64,000 nucleotides of DNA. It comes from Macrocystis pyrifera. Taxonomy: Eukaryota; Sar; Phaeophyceae; Laminariales; Laminariaceae. The notes below the pieces were generated by a model. It worked only from the letters and a program-made list of their open reading frames with translations, was not told the DNA's origin and made no database searches. Position numbers and translations under genes: made by a program. Position 1 is the first letter of the stretch. Each line of letters begins with the position of its first letter. The stretch is taken from contig JASSKH010000019.1 in the NCBI GenBank assembly GCA_031763025.1, positions 5,476,336-5,540,335 of the forward strand. The letters are read 5' to 3'. Below are positions 1 through 10,731 of this stretch, piece after piece.

Positions 1-1550
1 ATGACCCATCTGTGGTTGGCGTTTTAAAAGGTTGTTGTGGTGGTTAATGTTTAAGTTATATCAAACCGGGGACGCCGGGAGGACTCTGTTTAAAGCGATT
101 CGTGAACACTGGGAAGGGTTCGTGGTTACGTCATTGTGCCGTCCTTGATTGGCATTAGTTGAGTACGTTCCTTCTTCTACAGTAGGTAGCGGCTAGGCTA
201 ATCGTGTTTTTGTCCAAGCAAGTTATGGACGCCGGGAGGGCGTTAAAGACTTCCCTCTGGCAGTTTTGTTGCGGTCGACGATTGCGTCGTTGTCAACGAT
301 GAAACAACGATCGTTGGGGGTTGCGGGCAGGAGGAGCAGAGGAATTGTTTCGATGCATTTCGTACATGCTGTAGCTTTCATTGTCGTTTTTGGTTTCTGG
401 TGATGACGTTGTTCTAGTTTGCCGTAACACAGGTAAGCCGTGGACGCTGGGTGGGGGTGGTGTGTAGTCTTTCAAATGCCGTACCTTGGACGATTATTTT
501 GCCGTCTGTGGTGGAGTGGTGACTACATAGGGCATAGGGTGGTGGGGGGAGGGCGGATATGTGCGTTGCTGCGCCTTTACAACATAATCCAGGTATTTGC
601 GAATTGAACCGTTTTCGTTGTTGGCATTGAGGGGGTATGATGTGCTTGCCTCAAAGCCGTATACTTGCCTAGCGTTTTTCTCTCCTGGGGCGAGCGGCAC
701 GTGTGTCGTGGCGACACGGGGGGTCTAAGGGATGTTGGTGCCCCAACCTCCATCGACACGTATTGCTGCCTTAAATCGCGATTGTTAGCGTTTGTTCGTT
801 TCGCGTGCTTGGGGGCAGGGGACGCCTGGGAGAGGTTGTCCTGTTTGTGGTCGACGCCTACACGCCGAAGAGTGAGACCGTGTTTTAATCGGTTGTTGCG
901 GTTGGCACTTGCGTGATGTTTGTTAACGCTGTGGTGTGTGTTTGGTGGTGGGGGGGGTAGAGCGGCAGATGTTGTTGTGTTCTGATCTCCATGCCGTAGG
1001 ATTGACTGATATTTTGTTCTGTTGCTGCCGTGGGTATCTATTTGGACCCGCGCAAAATCTTCGTGGGCGCTGGGAAGAGGTGATATCCCATATCGTTTTC
1101 ATCCCTCCATGCCTTACCCTGTACACTGCCGTGTTCTACTAGTGTTCTTGGGATGGGATATACTAGGACGGGACGATGTTAGTAATTGTGTACCTGCCGT
1201 TGCCCTGACTTTCTTGTCCCCTTGTTGCGGTCGGCACTTGCGTGCTGCTGCTGACGGTTTGCCCCAAAGAGGGTGTCCTTAGGTTGGGCGATCAACCCTA
1301 TGGGAACGAGCATCTTTATGCGTGTTGGATAATTCCTGATTTTGCGTGGTTTACGGGCAGGGAACGACTTGCAGACCGTAACATAGCCGTCACATTCGAG
1401 CGGAAAATCGCGAGGTGCTTTCGGGGGGAGCGGAGGGGGGATTGTACCGTCAATTGGCGTGATACTTTAGCAACCTCAACTTCCTTCCCTTTGTCGTCTA
1501 CGGAGCAGTAGTGCCGAACGGAAAGGTTTCGGGGGCGTACGCCGACAGGG
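1..1550. repeat. Degenerate tandem-like repeat region, no gene seen
   Basis: A G/T-rich stretch in which a core like GGACGCCGGGAGG recurs near 67, 225, 441, 824 and 1061 with changes. A second shared block, GTTGCGGTYGGCACTTGCGTG, occurs near 893 and 1222, about 330 bp apart. The pattern suggests an old tandem repeat with a unit of a few hundred bases that has diverged strongly. The open frames here are short, overlap on both strands and show no recognisable domain. Confidence 0.45.
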
Positions 1551-1567
1551 AATTTGGGATTTAACTA

Positions 1568-1752
1568 AACCCAAAATCGTCTTTTGCCGATCTTGTTTCG
1601 AAAATGACGTTTTTTTGGATACTTGGGCCATGGGACTATGTATCGAGATGCAATTTGATTTTTGAAGTCAATTTTTCGGGTGAGGAATGGAGCTCCTCAA
1701 GGGAGCAGCCTCAGAAAAATTAGGATGAACTCTATCGTAGAACGCCTCTTGT
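1568..1752. repeat. Dispersed direct repeat, copy 1 (partner near 45.73 kb)
   Basis: About 185 bp that realign by eye with 45728-45918 in the same orientation. Shared landmarks include CCCAAAATCG, CGAAAAATGACGTTTTTT, GGCCATGG, GGAGCTCCT and a final block around GTAGAA(T/C)GCCTC. Divergence is roughly 20-25 percent. It is a dispersed repeat of unknown class with no coding potential that I recognise. Confidence 0.65.
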
Positions 1753-1934
1753 TCGCAGAACATTGCCAAACAACCGAGAGTATCGATCTTGGGTTGTCCT
1801 TTAGAAAGTCCGTGAGTCAGACACGAAAATGGCCATAGCATTCTTCCAGGGTAGTGTGCATCTGAGCTACAGTACGTAAAAAAAACACGCATATATACAC
1901 TGGAATCTTATAGGCCAGTAGTGGAAGCAAATAC

Positions 1935-2700
1935 AGAATATTGGAGGCTTCATGAAATTGGAAGAAGCTGGAACCAAAGGGCAGGTCATGGAAGCCCGTG
2001 GAAGTGAACGCGTCTGCTTGGAAGCTTCCGGGGAACCGCTACTGGAAGCTCGCACCGAAGACTCCACAGGAAGCATCTGCGGAAGTTTCCAATCTGATCG
2101 GAAATGGAATCTTTCCACCGAGCTACCATCACTTCCATGGAAGTGTTGGAACCTAAAATGGAAGTTGTGGAAGCTAACAGGGAAGTGTTGGAAGCTTCCA
2201 TGGAAGTTAGTGGTGGAAAATGCAGTGAAAGTGCCACAAACGTGGCAGTGGAGCTTCATGGAAGCGCCCATGTACTTTCGCGGAAGCGGCCTGCATGGAA
2301 GCTTCCAGGAACAGCCTGACATTTTTGGAAGTACTCTATAATTGATGGAAGTGCGCAGAAGCCCATGGAAGTACATGATGTTCCTCGAAGCTTCCACGGA
2401 AACTTCCACTGCCACTTTCATGGCAATTCAACGGAAGCTTCCACTACTCTTTCATGGAACGTCCAGCTTGCATGGAAGTGGAAGCTTCCGCGGAAGCGGT
2501 AGAAGCTTCCATGGAAGTCGCTGAAGCTTCCGCCACTTACCTAGAAGCTTCCACCACTTCCATGGAAGCTTTTACAATTGTTTGTAAACTTCCATATGGA
2601 AATAGTTTGTAAACTTCCATATTAGTGGAAGGCTTCTATGGAAGTTGTGGGAGGTTCCATGGAGGTTGTGGGTCCATCTTCCACCTACTTCCATGAAAAA
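1935..2700. repeat. Array of TTCCATGGAAG palindromes, copy 1
   Basis: This 0.75-kb stretch is built almost entirely from variants of GGAAGCTTCC and ACTTCCATGGAAGT in both orientations. A related array lies at 8.56-9.22 kb. Long open frames on both strands, up to 184 codons, only translate the repeat (Met-Glu-Val, Ser-Phe-His-Gly runs) and are not genes. The dense short palindromes at both edges of a sub-kilobase unit suggest a non-autonomous element with clustered binding sites, but I could not define terminal repeats or a target duplication. Confidence 0.7.
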
Positions 2701-2726
2701 ACCAATAATGCACCAGACCCCATGCC

Positions 2727-2905
2727 GAAACAATTGAAAAATAGACATGAATTAGTCGAAGAAGAAACAATTATATACCTTGAAAATACTGCCGTGGGCG
2801 ATTTTCCCAGAAGGAAGAAGTAGTATCCTGATTACCCACCGCCAGGTCCATACCGTCGAGGAAGCCCGGAGAAGTACACCCAATGTCCCCTGACCACCGC
2901 ACCCC
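2727..2905 (+). repeat. Local direct duplication, first copy
   Basis: This block realigns with 3445-3617. Both contain AATAGACATG, TAGTCGAAG, then GAAGAAGTAGT, AGCCCGG-like, CCCAATGTCC and CTGACYACC. Identity is only moderate, so the duplication is old. No domain was recognised in the open frames crossing it. Confidence 0.55.
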
Positions 2906-3263
2906 CCCCCCGATAGCAAACCCACAACCCCAAAGCGACATGGGGAAACGTACCGGAACAAAGAAGACAAGAACAGATGGAGACCATCCACAGCGCAAGT
3001 CGGAGGAGAAAGGAACCACAGAACACCACCTGGGTGGACACACGTCCCGCCACATGGCTATGGCACAAGATGCTTACCACCTATGTTACTGTAGTTTGAT
3101 CGACCCGCAAGGAAAAACAGCAGCATTTGGACAAATAAAACATAAAGTTTCACATGAAGAACTACACAATCGTATTCAAAAACGTCTTCCCATCTATTCT
3201 TGCTTATCATTGCACTCATTTTCAGACAGACCCGCCAGGAAATACTAGTTATATCACGCACGC

Positions 3264-3295
3264 ACATACATACATACATACATACATACATACAC
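3264..3295. repeat. (ACAT)n microsatellite
   Basis: About seven uninterrupted ACAT units ending in ACACAC. Confidence 0.95.
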
Positions 3296-3444
3296 ACGGA
3301 AAATAAACTCGACGACCTCGATTTTTCTCGAGTGTCGACTCTCCCCTTTTGCGAATTCCGCAGTTATGGGGAGGAGCCAGATGGCCACGATTATTCTAGG
3401 GCCAGCATCGCTGAAGCACCTGAGGAAGATCAACAACCTCGCCG

Positions 3445-3617
3445 ACACAAAACAAAATATAGACATGTACCAGTCGAAGTATCAAGTAGAAGTTGGAAGG
3501 GCTGGTGAGGGCCATGTCCCCAGCAGCAAGAAGTAGTGTCCGCCATGTCTACCGCGGGAACCATATATACGTAGGAAACCCGGGGATGAACTCCCAATGT
3601 CCTCTGACTACCACACA
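3445..3617 (+). repeat. Local direct duplication, second copy
   Basis: Second copy of the block at 2727-2905. The region from here to 4290 holds only short overlapping open frames without recognisable domains. Confidence 0.55.
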
Positions 3618-4294
3618 TCGGTTAAATCGTGCGTTTCACCTGTCCTCTGGGGCAACCGACCTATTAATAGTCTTCTAACATGAAAAAAATATGGTTTCGT
3701 GAAACCCGGCGAGAAAGCGTCTAGCGTGCTTCGGTGATATCCGGCATATAAATCGTCCTCTCCTCCGGCAGGTGTTTTCCCGAAGGAGCTAAACGTGGGT
3801 CGAAACGGGGGGGCGAGACCGGGTGGCGATAGAGGATGAGAGGTTTCAGCAGGGTCTAGGAGCGCGCTTGCTTGACGAGATATTTTATGCGTATGCCCAG
3901 TGACGTCGCGACCGTGTTGCGTTCGTCGAGTCATAGCGAAACATGAAATATATTGTTTTACGTGCATGTTCCTGAGATACTCTTCCGATCCAGAGTTGTT
4001 GGAGCCAGCCTGTTCTGTGACAACGGACTAGATCGTAACATTGCGAGGGGTAAATGTGAGAACAACAACAGCGATAACATTGAACTGCAAGGTCTGCCAA
4101 GCCTAACTTGGCTTTGATCGACCCCAATATGTTGCTGCCGCTGGTGATAGCGCACCTGGTGCTAGCGTCGGCGACACAAAACAAGCGCGGACCACGTGTC
4201 CTCAACGGTTAGCCTTCCGAAACGCTCCCGCATTGCTTAACAATCGTGAATAGACCTTGTGCCTGACTCACGCTTGACTGATGCATGACCACGC

Positions 4295-4418
4295 CTAGTC
4301 GTACATCTGGAGCCCTTCGACGTATTCATTCATGGTGAAGCTGTCAATGTTGAACCCACCGAACTCTACGCACAGCCAAATGAAGGTAGGTCCTTTGGGG
4401 AGGCCATTATGCGAGACG
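4295..4418 (-). CDS. CBM6 gene, terminal exon with stop codon
   Basis: Acceptor CACAACCAG is followed by a frame reading GPTFIWLCVEFGGFNIDSF, the closing strands of a CBM6, then a short tail and TAG. No further domain follows, so the module is C-terminal in the protein. Confidence 0.85.
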
Positions 4419-7400
4419 CTGGTTGTGCGAGGTTCGCGAAAAAGGCAACAATAACAGCAACGACGACAAACGCATTGATTATGGTGATGTGAGGCGGTTC
4501 AGGTTCCGTTTGTTCGATGTCCACAGAAATAGACTTCTCGGTGTCAAGTCACCTACAAAACAAGGGGGGGGGGGGGGGGGGGGGGGGAGTTTTCAAGCAA
4601 TGGTCTTCAAATAGTTGTTCACGTCCTTGGTGAATGTTTATCTAATCGTGATGGAGGCCTCCGACAAAGGGCCGCCGCTTCCTAATTTTCCCTACAACGT
4701 TTTGCTTGGCAAGATAACGCAGAAAAGTAACAAAAAAAAAAACATGTGAAACGCGCAGACTCTCGTGGCCTTTTTGGCCGGTGGTGCCCTTGCGAAAACC
4801 AAAGGCTTAGGATTGCGCCGGCTAAACGTTGGTGTCGTCAGCCTGTGAACCCTCACCCTGCCTTAATTACTTGGCAGAAGAAACCAAAAAATAGTCAATA
4901 GGTTAACGATGGAACAGTTTTCTTCGCATCGTGCGCTGCGTTCACCCACGCCCTTCCTAAACCCAACTTCCTCGAGATAGCTACGGCACGATCGCAATGC
5001 ACACGCCTTGAAGCGGCAGATAGCAAACTCACGCTGTCACTTCCTCGTAGTCATCGTAGTGTTCTCCGGTAGGCCAGACATCTACCCGGCCGGTGTGGTC
5101 CGTCGTGTAGTCTTCGCAATCGGTGCCGCCGGAGACGACGCGGAACGCGCCGCTCGAACCGGTTGGGGCCGCAACGAGGAATCTAGACACGAAGCCCCTG
5201 ACTGGTAAGGATGGGACAGAGTATGGCGTGGTTTCAGTGAGTCAAGCACGATTCATAAACCCGATCCTTAGCGAAGGTTTACCCCCTACACGGAGCTTAG
5301 CGCATGTAGCGTGAGGGAAGAAGTGAGAGTAATGACGAGAGTCAGAAGTCATGTCGGGACGACCCGGCTGCTTCGTTCTTACGTTGTCGCAAGGAACGCC
5401 GCTGCTGACATGTCGCGGTGGTGAAGTGAGTCATTGTGCACTACACGTCCGTGCTGCTGCTGTCGTTGTATTCATCGAAAGAGTCTCGCCCGACCCTGGT
5501 TGGTCGCACGACAAGACCAAGGAGATTCGCGGGACCATCGCTTTCGACAACAATATCATGCGATAACGGTCTTATGTCCATTCTCGTTGACATTATATAA
5601 CAGGTTGGGAAGCTGTATTCCAGGTATAAAGGTAATTGGCAGGCAGTGATAGGCCCAGGAGAGACGGATTGACAGCATTTATCTGGTACCAAATCAGAGA
5701 AGTGGTCACGATTCAGCAGTGCTGCCCAACCTATTATCACTTAGAACCTCGGGATAGAAGGCTATTGCTGAATACGTCGATTTTATGTCTTCCCTACAAC
5801 ATGCACCGCTTCAAAAAATTGCCGGCAGGAAAAAAGCCGAGCGAGTCCAGGCCGTCGTTGTCCAAAGAAAAATATGGAAACGCAACGTTTGCATCCCTGC
5901 AGAGTAATAGATTCGGGCACATTCTTTCCCGCAAAAGAAAAACGCCAAGTGTGTAGGGGTAAGGGAATTATTCGAGTCGAACAAAATATCACGCCATTAG
6001 AAATACACCGTAATCACTGAGCAAACAGTCAGCGCTGACTGTTTGCTCAGTGATTACGGTGTATCTGTTAAAATCAGCACACTGGCTGTCAAAAATCGGG
6101 ACCTCAGATCTACTTAAGGTTGCAACCCGTTTAGTCGGTACTGCCCCAAAGAGGAGGGATTATACCGCGTCTTCTTGCCTGCAAGTATTCGCATGCGTTT
6201 GAGGTGTATAGTTCCGTAATATCCACCAAACAAGAATTTGACGAAAAGGACGTCGGAATGATTTAAGCCCCTTCTGCGTTTGTATAAGATATACACCACA
6301 ACCACTAGGACTGGGCGCTGGCAGAGTATGTGCTTGCAGTAGCGATCTTCGGTTTGATTCGGTCAGCACATTTACCAGTAGGTTTATCTCACGTACGTCC
6401 AAGAACCACGCCATAATTTAGTGCGGACACGCAACAATTGCGTTTCGGGGGGAGAAAATAAGATCGTTACACCATCTTCACACGTTGCATTAATTGTTCT
6501 TGAAAAAATTGTCTTGTTTTTCTCTGTCGATGACCGCAATCACCCCCGGCCAATGCAATTTTCCGAGCCCCGCCTATATCGGGAAATTCATCGAAGCGAA
6601 ACTCGTACCTGGTACGAACAGTTTTTGTCACCCTACCGCGCCTCCAGCGGGCCCCCCTCACCAGCCGGGGGGGGGGGGGGGATTACCTGAACGTGGCCAG
6701 TGTACTGTCGAAATCCAGTAGCCTGATCGATTTGGACCACAACATACGTCAGGCCCAGCCCTTAACAAACACGAAGGTAAGGGTCGGCGCTGACTATTAG
6801 CTCGGCGGGTAGGGTGTAACTCATAATACACGCAAGTAGACTAGCTCGTGCGGATGCCGTTTCTATACCTTCTTGGGGAACGTCCACGGTGTACCGCAGA
6901 TATTCGCCGGCGCGGATCCATCCAACCACCCAATCACCACTGAAGAGCTTTTTTTCGGTTATGTCAACGTCCTCGTCCATGCGCTCACCCTGCTTGCCGT
7001 TTCGAATCAAACGAATCAGCGAGAGTGCACAAACGACAATTTGAGGTGCCAAGCCTATAACCCGGCGGCATGGACGTAACGTTTGCTTTTAGCTCCGGTG
7101 TGCCGGACGATAAAACGTTCCATAGCCAACGGAATATCGCGTTGTGTGGGGGCGATGGAAGGTTGTTTACATCCGTTGAAAAATCTAGCGTTAACTAAAC
7201 TGAGACGCTTCACCTCCGTAGTTTAGTTTTGTGTTCGACAGATAGAGCAATGCAGAGCAGGCGAACGGCCTGCTGTACAATGGAACCCTGAACAGGAGGG
7301 AGGGGGGGCTTTGTTTTGGTCATTAGATGAACTGCGGGCAACGACGTGTATCTTAAAACAGTGTGTCTGCCGTTTACCCCCCCCCCCGTACAGTCAACGA

Positions 7401-7752
7401 ACACCTTCCACCCCCCCCCCCCCGTCCAATCAACGAACACGTTCGACTCCCACCGTACAATCAACGAACACCATCCACAAAACGGGGGACAGCGCACGCC
7501 ACAATTCCTCGACGGAGCCCACTAGCTAGAGATCGTTTCAGACCATTTCAGACTCTAGCTACCAGGTCACACTACTTACCCATTCGTTGAGGTCGCTTCC
7601 GTGCTGGATTGGTTTAGTTCCGCAGTTGCCGTTGGTGGAATCTGAGTATCCAACGCCTTCTCCGCCGTAATCGAATTCTTCTGCCTGGATCGTGCCAGGA
7701 ATCTTGTGTCCACCGCGGTTATTGTATGGCGAGCCAGCCAGACAGGCATCAC
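4295..7752 (-). CDS. CBM6 carbohydrate-binding protein gene, last four exons (5' end unresolved)
   Basis: I assembled this minus-strand gene from exons at 7580-7752, 6869-6989, 5033-5201 and 4295-4418. All junctions keep phase. The donors are GTAAGT, GTATAG and GTGAGT, and every acceptor ends in CAG. The protein reads as one family 6 carbohydrate-binding module: KIPGTIQAEEFDYGGEGVGY in the first exon, then DEDVDI and GWIRAGEYLRYTVDVP, then FLVAAPTGSSGAFRVVSGG and HTGRVDVWPTG, then TFIWLCVEFGGFNIDSFTM and stop TAG. CBM6 modules are beta-sandwiches that bind polysaccharides, usually on secreted enzymes or wall proteins. Introns are 590, 1667 and 614 bp. The first recognised exon starts in phase 1 (GT, then GAT GCC TGT), so at least one upstream exon is missing. 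A frame at about 9890-9960 ending at GTGAGT would fit that phase but shows no domain. Whether a catalytic domain precedes the module is unknown. I am confident of the module and less sure of the exact 5.2-kb acceptor. Confidence 0.8.
4564..4587 (+). repeat. Poly-G tract (about 24 G) in an intron
   Basis: An uninterrupted G run within the last intron of the CBM6 gene. Similar G or C runs of about 15-27 bases occur near 6666, 7427, 7990, 16526, 27405, 27790, 32281, 48427, 50847 and 53063. Confidence 0.95.
5033..5201 (-). CDS. CBM6 gene, exon encoding the middle strands
   Basis: Acceptor CCTTACCAG and donor GTGAGT enclose a frame reading FLVAAPTGSSGAFRVVSGG, then HTGRVDVWPTG and YEEVTA. This matches the inner strands of a CBM6. 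Entry phase 1 agrees with the previous exon; the exon ends with two bases (GC) that complete an Ala codon in the final exon. Confidence 0.8.
6003..6064. repeat. Perfect 62-bp palindrome without spacer
   Basis: Two 31-base arms are exact reverse complements around the centre AGC|GCT, with no loop. The left arm begins ATACACCGTAATCACTGAGC. It lies inside the 1.67-kb intron of the CBM6 gene. The rest of that intron holds nothing I recognise. Confidence 0.97.
6869..6989 (-). CDS. CBM6 gene, exon encoding the GWIxAGEYLxYTVDVP core
   Basis: Acceptor GGCAAGCAG and donor GAAG|GTATAG enclose 121 bases that read ERMDEDVDI, then GWIRAGEYLRYTVDVP. This is the most diagnostic CBM6 segment, with the aromatic and acidic positions expected near the ligand site. 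It starts in phase 0 and ends in phase 1. Confidence 0.85.
7580..7752 (-). CDS. CBM6 gene, exon encoding the module's N-terminal strand
   Basis: The exon lies between an acceptor ending TGGTACAG and the donor GTAAGT. It encodes a Cys-containing lead-in (DACLAGSPYNN) and then IPGTIQAEEFDYGGEGVGY, the typical opening of a CBM6, followed by a TNGNCGTKPIQHGSDLNEW segment. It ends in phase 0. Confidence 0.8.
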
Positions 7753-8555
7753 CTGTACCAGGGCACAACTGTTTTGTTCGTTACGCGCGCCGGGGGGAAG
7801 AGGCGAAACAATTGAGCTATGCGATCAGGTCGGTGTCGCCCTCGATAACCGAATGAGTATAACGTGTGTTCGTAGTGTGATATGTGCAGGTGAAAACGAG
7901 TGTGCCAAGATTACAATGATACGTCATGGTACTTATTTCCGCATTACGCAGTCGGTACGACACTGAAACTTCAGACCTTTCTGTTGCTGCCCCCCCCCCC
8001 CCCCCGCCCTCCCCCTCCCCCTCCCCCGTCTGCCCCCCGACCTCGAGCTACATGAGATGTGACTGCCATAACTCACAGCCCTGGACGAATGCGCTGACAT
8101 TTTCCTACACAGTTGGTACTCCGCTACGAGTACAACCAAAACCAGACCGGGCTGTACATCCGAGCAAAATTCTGGTTGGAGGTTTATGGAGATCGCCTGC
8201 GAGCGAGCCCGCTTTTTATTGATTTAACGCCGACTATGGGCGTCGCTTCCGGTGTGCATTTCGCAGGTTTAATATACGAAAATCAACCGGGCACGTCTAC
8301 GACAGAGTCATATATTGTGTTCATTGTCGCTACCGTCTGTTGACCGTGAGCTGTCCATAACTTGGGAGTACATTATGACAGCTTTCTAAATGCAACGGTG
8401 TTAGACTTCGGCTCTTGGGGTTGCTCGCTTCCATCAAGTGCCAGCCACAGAACAAATGTAATGTAGCTATAACTACTGCTATTCACGTTGCGACAGCCAC
8501 GTTGCATATCTTCCACAATATATGTCTTTTGCTTTTACTCTCCGAATTTACTTCC
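7753..8555. other. Upstream intron or intergenic stretch, no supported gene
   Basis: The stretch contains a C-rich run near 7990-8030 and a plus-strand frame of 76 codons (8113-8343) without recognisable features. No further CBM6 exon was found. Confidence 0.4.
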
Positions 8556-8559
8556 ATGG

Positions 8560-9225
8560 GGGTCAAACATCAATTTGATGGCCGTAAAAAAATAATTTCC
8601 ATGACATTAAAGAAAAATATACTTCCATGGAAGTAAACCAATTCCATGGAAGTTGGATTTACTTCCAACTAGAGCAAAATCCAGCCGTATCCTGATCCCA
8701 CCCGGATATGATCCCATTGGGTGCGCTGCTCCCACCTACACGGTGCAAGAATGAAAATAGCCTTCCACAGGATCCACCGGAGGTCCACCAGCTACCCTGA
8801 TCTCATCCACAGCGGCCCAACCGGACCACCTTGATCCATCGTAGGCAAGTAAACACATTGACTTCCGTGCAAGTACACAATTTTCCGATTGATGTAATAC
8901 AACTTCCATGTATGTAAAATATTTTCTCCGCTTTTATTTGCATGGAGTCAATGAAGCGTCTGTAGTTGGTGGAAGTAGTGGAAGCCGGTGGACTCTTGTG
9001 GATGTCCATGGCAGATTCCACCATATGTGGTCGTAGAAGCTTCAGTAGGTGGAAATTGGTGGAGGCTTCCACTTCCACCAACAGAAGAAGTTTCCAAGTA
9101 CTTTCATGGAAGTAAAGTTGACTTCCATGGAAGTAAAACAAATTCCATGGAAAGCAAATCTACTTCCATGCACTTCAGTGGAAGTGTTTTCACTTCTGTG
9201 GATGTGAAGTTTACTCATGTCGCGG
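8560..9225. repeat. Array of TTCCATGGAAGT palindromes, copy 2
   Basis: ACTTCCATGGAAGT and degraded versions recur at both edges (about 8550-8670 and 8860-9210) around a less repetitive centre. The motif is the same as at 1.9-2.7 kb, but spacing and flanks differ. The edge arrays with a distinct centre resemble a small transposon with subterminal repeats. No target duplication could be confirmed. Confidence 0.6.
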
Positions 9226-9370
9226 ACACCATCGGGGGTAGTGGTCCGCTGTTGTCGGTGAGACCACGCTCACCTCTCCTCGAGCGCTTGAGCAAAGCAC
9301 CATGAGGCCTAAACCCACAGCGCACGCCTTGGCCGCATTCATCGTTGCTCAAATCGCAGATGGTACTTAC

Positions 9371-9480
9371 TTCAGTGCCCTGCAAACGATACATGCAAGC
9401 GTTGCAACGTGGAACACAGTCAGTTGGGAATAGGCTACATGCGCATCCCCGCACTCCATTGCTCCTTGCGGTATAGACTA
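9371..9480 (-). CDS. Possible Cys-rich exon
   Basis: A minus-strand frame reads GCACSLFPTDCVPRCNACMY and ends at a strong donor (GAA|GTAAGT). The upper boundary is unclear. Its phase does not join directly to the first recognised CBM6 exon, so it may be spurious or belong to an alternative exon chain. No family was recognised. Confidence 0.25.
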
Positions 9481-10731
9481 GTTGGTGCAGGTAGATCGAG
9501 TTTGTCGATGCTGCTACCGGAAATCGTGCATACGTACTACGAACGGCGGCGGAGGTTTCATCTATTTCCATGTTTCTTTTTCGTTCTAGTTGTACATTCA
9601 TTTTCATATATTGATGATAGCTACTTTGCTGCTGGTGGCGCATAGCCTAACGCAGCAAGGACTTCGCTGTCAGTGACATACTTAACGTCACGTGATATGC
9701 ATAGCTCGTAGGACACAGTAGCCGCATCACGTATTGGCATGTACTGGGAACTGGTATATATACGAGTACGTCGTAGTGTGGGATTCGTTCCCCGTAAAGG
9801 ATACGAACTACTTCGGCATATGATGAAAGAAGCCGCTGGTTCTACGGTAGGGGGGGGGGGTATGATGCCATTATTTTCACTACTACCTTTCTTTGGGCTG
9901 CTCGGGCGAGTGGCACTGAAACTCACTCCAAATTGGACGTGAACGCGCCTCGTTGGTGCTGCAGCGTAACCGTTCAATCCCATGGCGATGCGTATCGGGA
10001 AACCAAAAGGGTATAACAGCTCGAGACCACATAGAAGCAGAGTGATCACTTTGCCGAGATATACTGAGCGGCGGAATAGAAAAGGACCTGAACGTGACAC
10101 CCTTACCGCTGCACCGGTCCAGCACAAGGCACTATATAACGCGATACCAATTCTACGGGTTTTATTATGGTGTGTACGTACGTATCATGCACATTAAGCA
10201 AGTACCAGAGAGTCATATTGTATCTGCCTCAAGTAGATCAGATATTATTGTACATGTGCGCTGCAACTCCCAGAATAGTGTTCTCGAGCTATCATGCGTA
10301 GGTTATCACGCGGCCTGATTGTTTAATTTTGGGGTGATCGTATGTATGTGTTCTGTTTTTTTGTTGTCGTTGCCGTACAAATAGGGTATGTTTAGTTCGT
10401 TCGATACACGACAAACGTGCTGACGTAGCTCCACCGTGTCACAATCCAACATCACCAACCTTCTCTCATCGTCGCCTCTTCAAGACCGCCGGTAATCAGC
10501 ACACAACTGCCCTCGGGGGTTCACTCTTTCATCAGCTCTTCAGAGCTGGTACTCGATTGTGACAGCAGATTAACCATCTGCTGAGTGTTCGCCTCTCGTG
10601 CGAACTCTGGCGTACCTCAGAGAAACCAACCGCACACAGCTACACGGGAGATACCCCGCCATGATTATACGTGCAATCTGATCTTGTTTACGTGCTGCAA
10701 AGTGTTGTATTGAAAAACCAAGACAAATCTT

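Noticed and set aside
1867..2421. 184-codon minus-strand open frame
   Set aside because: It only translates the TTCCATGGAAG array; the opposite strand is equally open and the product is a low-complexity repeat.
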